Program-made: the position numbers and the translations under genes
DNA from: Diadema setosum
Lineage: Eukaryota > Echinodermata > Echinoidea > Diadematoida > Diadematidae
Reading direction: 5' to 3'
Assembly: GCF_964275005.1 (NCBI RefSeq)
Contig: NC_092690.1
Span: forward strand, 11,226,010-11,290,009
DNA: 64,000 bases
Shown here: piece after piece, positions 59,559-64,000 of the stretch
How positions within the stretch are numbered: position 1 is the stretch's first letter
Layout: every line of letters starts with the position of its first letter
Notes under the pieces: generated by a model
Databases searched by the model: none
Seen by the model: the letters and a program-made list of their open reading frames with translations, nothing else
Told to the model about the DNA's origin: nothing

Positions 59559-60126
59559 TTAAAGGACAAGTTCACCTTCATTAACATAAGGATTGAGAGA
59601 ATGTAGCAATATTAGTAGAACACATCATTGAAAGTTTGAGGAAAATCGGACAATCCGTTCAAAAGTTATGAATTTTTGAAGTTTTTGTGCAGATACCGCT
59701 GGATGAGAAGACTACTGCAGTGTATGATGTCACATGTGTACAACAATATAAGGGAAATATAAAGAGAATTTCACAAAATTTCATCTTTTGAAAAAAGTAC
59801 ACATTCCCTTGACTCGTTATTGACATATGTCATGGGTAATATTGTTCCCATTGTCTTTAGAAAGAGGCAAGTCAAATGCTCTTTTATTATGCGAAAAAAG
59901 TGAAAATATGTTGAATTTTCTTTACATTTTCTTTATACTCTTGTACTCATATGACATCACGAGCCTTAGTAGTCTCCTCATCCAGCGGTTCCAACACAAC
60001 AATTTTAAAAATTCATAACTTTTGCAGTGATTGTCCAATTTTCCTCAAACTTTCACTGATGTGTTCTACTAATATTGCTGTATTCTCTCTATCCTTATGT
60101 TTATGAAGGTGAACTTGTCCTTTAAA
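59559..60126. mobile_element. Family A palindromic element, full copy
   Basis: TTAAAGGACAAGTTCACCTT start and AAGGTGAACTTGTCCTTTAA end are perfect inverted tips. Both arms are present, with GAAAGTTTGAGGAAAATCGG and its complement. Same subfamily as 16951. Confidence 0.92.
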
Positions 60127-61144
60127 ATGAGGTCCTCATCAATCATGTCCAGTTCTGACTAGATATACAATGATGTTTACATTTCAGGTCACCAAGCAAA
60201 ACTTTGCAATTTGATAAGTTTTCTCCTTTTTCAAAGTTATTATATTTAAAGTATATACCTTGTGTAATACTGTCATCAAATAAAGCATCTTGTCTCTGTA
60301 TTCCTTCCAAAAACCACTATTAGAAAAGCATGATTTATTTTTTTTTTTTTTGCTTCCTCATAATCAATGATCCTTATTACCTCTCTGTATCTCCTATGTT
60401 AACCAGGCATTGTGCAAAAAACACACACTGACTTTCCCACCATCTTTCCTTGAATATTGACCCCATCCTCTTTGGTGTCATAGACAGTCCTCTCCCTTCC
60501 TCATCCCCCTTTCTCCCCCCTCTTCTTCCAACCCCGTCTCCATCTCCCCCTCCCTCTTCATCTCTTCCCTCCCACATCTCCGGCGTGTACCCGTTTCTGT
60601 TGCACCCCATTTCCCCAATTTCTCATGCTCCAGTTTCTACCAAGCGCTGGAGCCCTACTTTCATCATCGCCATCCGTTTATCCCCCTTGTGGCTCCCATC
60701 TTGGCCGTATTGTCACCCCTCTCACTCCTCATTTTTCTCCATTTTTCATCTTTAATAGCATACATACTCTTCTTCCCTCACTCTCCATCTCTCCCTCAAT
60801 CTCTACCTATCTCCCTCTCTCTATCTCTCCTCATTTTCCTTTGTATATTTTCCTTATTTGCTCGATGGCATTGAAGTGGGAGGACGAACTACATCTCCTT
60901 GGGTCACCCTGTCCCTCTTTTACTCCGGTGTTAATTTTTACCTGGAAGTCATGGTTTCGAGTGCAGATGATGCTGTGTGTGTATTTCAAAGCTGTTTGCT
61001 GGATCCTCATCCTCCCCCTCCTCCTCCTCCTCCAGAGTCTGTGTACCTCCCACGCTATGTGTCATCCATTTGCTCTCCCTTGCACTTTATGCATGCCTGT
61101 TTGATAAAGAGGACTCCCATTTTAAGCTGGTAATGCTACTGTAG
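60127..61144. other. Intron 2 stretch, CT-rich
   Basis: Pyrimidine-rich patches at 60480-60580 and 60770-60850, and a CCTCCTCCTCC run near 61012. No exon was recognised. Confidence 0.5.
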
Positions 61145-61560
61145 CAATGGATGAAAATGGTAAAGACGATAATGATGGTGATGATGATGGTGGTGATGGT
61201 GATGATGGTGATGATGGATATGATGGTGATGATGGTGATGATGGTGACGATGATGATGAGGATGATGATGTGATGATGATGATGATGATGATGATGGCAA
61301 TGATGATAGTTCGTAATGGGAGGTCTTACATACTAATGTGATCATTATGATGGCAGTTGTGCACATCAGGGTGATGACGAGATTGTGATGGAGATGGTGA
61401 AAATGATGATGTTGAAGATGATGAAGAGAAGGAGGATGCTGATGATGGTGCTGGTAGTAGCCAGAGTATGGTTCACATTTTAATAATGGCTGGTTTAAAA
61501 AAAAAAACAATGACTGTGATAGTATAATGGTAGTGAAGATGATGATAATGAGGAGGAGGA
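61145..61560. repeat. GAT-rich trinucleotide array
   Basis: Interrupted GATGATGGTGAT units, densest to about 61310, and scattered after that. A further patch lies at 61861-61930. Open frames give Asp or His strings and are artefacts. Confidence 0.9.
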
Positions 61561-61930
61561 ATAGGGAGACAGAAGATAACAATATGGACAAGGATGATGG
61601 TCAGAATCAGTTTGTTGCCAGTATTGACATGTTGTTTTGCTCTTAATCAGGATTTGATATGAACTAGCACAGAGGGTAACCATGGCAACATATACCAATG
61701 GATGATGACAGTGTGCCAAGGATAATGAATGTAGTTGTGTCAGTGACACACAATTCCATTTCATATCATACAATATTATTTGGTACAAGTTTCTACCATT
61801 TAATACCTGCTTTTAATCCTTAATATGAATAATAAGATAGCAGTAATTCATACTAACACTACTGATGATGGTGGTGACAATCGTGATGATAATGATTATA
61901 ATGTTGATGATAGTAATGATAAGAATCATT

Positions 61931-62991
61931 ATCATCTGTCTAGAAAAACCCATGTCGTCACTAATGATTTGTTTTGTTTTCTACAGTGATTCATTCCTAT
62001 TTTATCTGAATTGATGTCCATCTGAATTCCCACTCCCCCCCCCCCCCCCTTTGGATGAATTGTCTAGAAAATATTTCATGCTTGTATCTCATTTGGTCTC
62101 AAATCATATCCCCTTGTCACCTCAGCTTTCTTGCTTCATCTCAGTAAATAGTGATGCATCTTCATCCCTGCCCATTTCCACATGATAATCATAACTTCCA
62201 TAAGTCTGTAACCCCCCCTCCCCCCGCCCTCGAGAGAGCATTCTCACTGTGCAGATAGCATATGACTGTCTATCTTTTTGTATTTCTTTCTTGTCATTGT
62301 TGAAATTATGGGGAAAAGATTTGTGTGGCATGTCGGCAATGTTGCCGTCATATGGCGCGTTGGATTGTCAACAAAACTTGTGTTTGTCCTGCCCGTGTTG
62401 TCAGCCATCAAACACACAGTCCAGGAGTAGAGCTGAAGATGGCAGTAACATGACTAAGGATGATTCACACAAGTGTCATCATAGACGGAGAGCGCCGCAA
62501 AAGCGCATTGACAGGAGGGGATGACAATCAAGAGCCATTTCTCCGGCAGCCCATCGCCATGGCGATGAGGGATGCGGGCCATTGACGAGTCCTATTAATG
62601 AGAGACACCGGGGCCCCGATCCCCACGCTAACAATGACGACTGTGGCAATGATGCCAATTGACATCATCAATATGCAAATTTGTATCGACATTTCTGGGC
62701 ACAGCTTAACTGATAACATTCAGTAAAAGCCGAATGTGAGGCAGGGATGTATGTTTTGATTAGCATCATTCTGGACAAGCATTGCAAAGGATAGAAAGCT
62801 CTGATTCATAAAGCGCGTGGGGATCTCTTCAGAACTCACTTTCTTGTAGCTCAAATATTAATGCTTCAACTCCTGACTAGGTCTGAAAGTGATATTCACC
62901 TGTGTGTTCAGAGCTTTTACATTAAAGGCATCAGATTATCAAGAAATCTCAGGTAAAATTGCCTTTGATGTATCAGTCAGTATTGCACAGG
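61931..62991. other. Intron 2 stretch with C runs and a more complex island
   Basis: C runs at 62034-62049 and 62212-62225. At 62500-62720 the sequence is more even in base content and carries the octamer ATGCAAAT near 62674. No exon was seen. Confidence 0.4.
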
Positions 62992-63268
62992 TTAAAGACC
63001 TGATAGTGAGGGGACCCCATGGAGTAGGAAGGCTGGCCTGGCTTGGATATATTTGAGAATCCCAAATGAATTGTGTCCACCTTTATAGCTGATCTCTATG
63101 TAAGTATGCAAACATCCAAAAAATCCTGACCAGAGTTGACCGTGATTGGTAAGGGTATGCTTCAATGTATATATTCGCTGACCGGTGCTATTCGTGTTTT
63201 TCAAATGTATGTCAGGAGGCAGTGAGTGAATCAGGCCATCCATAAATCCCCATGCTACTGGGTCTTTA
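62992..63268. mobile_element. Family H element
   Basis: TTAAAGACCTGATAGTGAGG start, body GGATATATTTGAGAATCCCA and CGCTGACCGGTGCTATTCGT, end CCATGCTACTGGGTCTTTA. A family D unit follows at once. Confidence 0.85.
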
Positions 63269-63361
63269 TTAACCAGTTGAAGACTAGTGCCAATTATACT
63301 CGGGCAGGCATCTATGGGAAATGCTTGTTGTAGCAAAATCAACCCGTCCTCAACGGGTTAA
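63269..63361. mobile_element. Family D mini-element abutting family H
   Basis: TTAACCAGTTGAAGACTAGT start and CCCGTCCTCAACGGGTTAA end. The body has ATTATACTCGGGCAGGCATC and TATGGGAAATGC. It begins at the TTA that ends the family H unit. Confidence 0.85.
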
Positions 63362-63959
63362 AATGCGGACTCCCCAGCCCATGAATAATAACAATCACAT
63401 TTGTTTAACTTGCAATTCTCGGTGCAAATAATGGCATGAGGGCCTTGGAAGAAAACTAGGATTTTAACCAAAAGGGTTGGACCATGATAAACCCATGTCT
63501 AATACATATATCTAGCCTAGTGAGACTTTCGTATTAAAGGTTATGTTGAGTCATATGAAAGAAAATGGTAAGCTGGCCTTTAGCATGGGAGCTTTTTCAT
63601 TGTTGTTGTTGTTGTTGTTATCATTGTGGTGACAGGATAAGAATGAGTCAAAATGTTTTCAACCAAATTAAGTTCAGTCCGTAAATAAGTCAATGAAGGT
63701 CTTGTCAGGAAGCCGTTGCCTGTGTGTTATCACAAATTGTCATGTAAGCAAACCTTGCTGTATGAGTCATCAAATAATCACCAGGGTGAGCTTCATTTCT
63801 TGCATTAGAGCCATCCATGCTCCTTTGAAAATATGACATAAAAAAAAACCTGTGATGTCTAACCTTTTCTATTCACACCGCAACAAGAACTCATGAGTTT
63901 GTGCCGACGATGAATGCACCATACCCAGTTGGCTTGGTAGACTGCTGCAAATTTATCAC
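63362..63959. other. Intron 2 stretch, unassigned
   Basis: A GTT trinucleotide run at 63601-63619. Nothing else was recognised. Confidence 0.5.
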
Positions 63960-64000
63960 CCCCCCCCCCAAAAAAAAAAAATAAATAAATAAATAAATAA
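63960..64000. repeat. C run, A run and AAAT tetranucleotides at window end
   Basis: Ten Cs, about twelve As, then AAAT repeated to the last base. It may go on beyond the window. Confidence 0.9.

Noticed and set aside
61136-61591. His-rich (minus) and Asp-rich (plus) open frames
   Set aside because: Translations of the GAT array.

Overview
This is animal nuclear DNA: introns with GT/AG ends, microsatellites, long A/T runs, and a dense layer of short inverted-repeat elements. The best host gene is POLR2H (RPB8), an RNA polymerase subunit. The mix of a single-exon family-A GPCR, a DIRS-type retroelement and many palindromic mini-elements looks most like an echinoderm, probably a sea urchin. That placement rests on recall of repeat style and was not searched.

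Layout. 1-4.4 kb: a hairpin, a TA/GA microsatellite, and a 139-bp tandem satellite (nine units) running into the right part of a dispersed element (here 'family H'). 4.4-5.4 kb: a complete intronless GPCR on the minus strand. 5.4-8.6 kb: no gene seen. 8.6-15.5 kb: stacked mobile DNA. A palindromic element (family A) is split by a roughly 400-bp insert and by a 574-bp foldback element with a 9-bp target duplication. A young-looking DIRS retroelement of about 4.67 kb sits in the right copy of that duplication. 16.9-17.5 kb: another family A copy.

17.99-57.76 kb: POLR2H on the plus strand. Exon 1 codes residues 1-24 plus one base of codon 25. Exon 2 finishes V25 and runs to the first base of the glycine codon before the conserved DKF. 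Both introns are phase 1. Intron 1 is 39,616 bp, very long for a gene of about 150 codons. Later exons were not found and probably lie beyond the right edge. No other coding exon was recognised in intron 1. It holds at least ten families of short inverted-repeat elements, several two or three deep inside one another, two tRNA-derived SINE candidates, a 25-26-bp minisatellite and microsatellites.

57.8-64 kb: intron 2 (partial), with GT repeats, about 1 kb of C-rich pyrimidine sequence, another family A copy, GAT-rich arrays, and an abutting family H/family D pair.

Only the GPCR and POLR2H are called as host genes. The two are on opposite strands and nothing suggests a shared role. Family letters (A, B, D-L) are local labels for sequences that recur or pair within this window; they are not database names.
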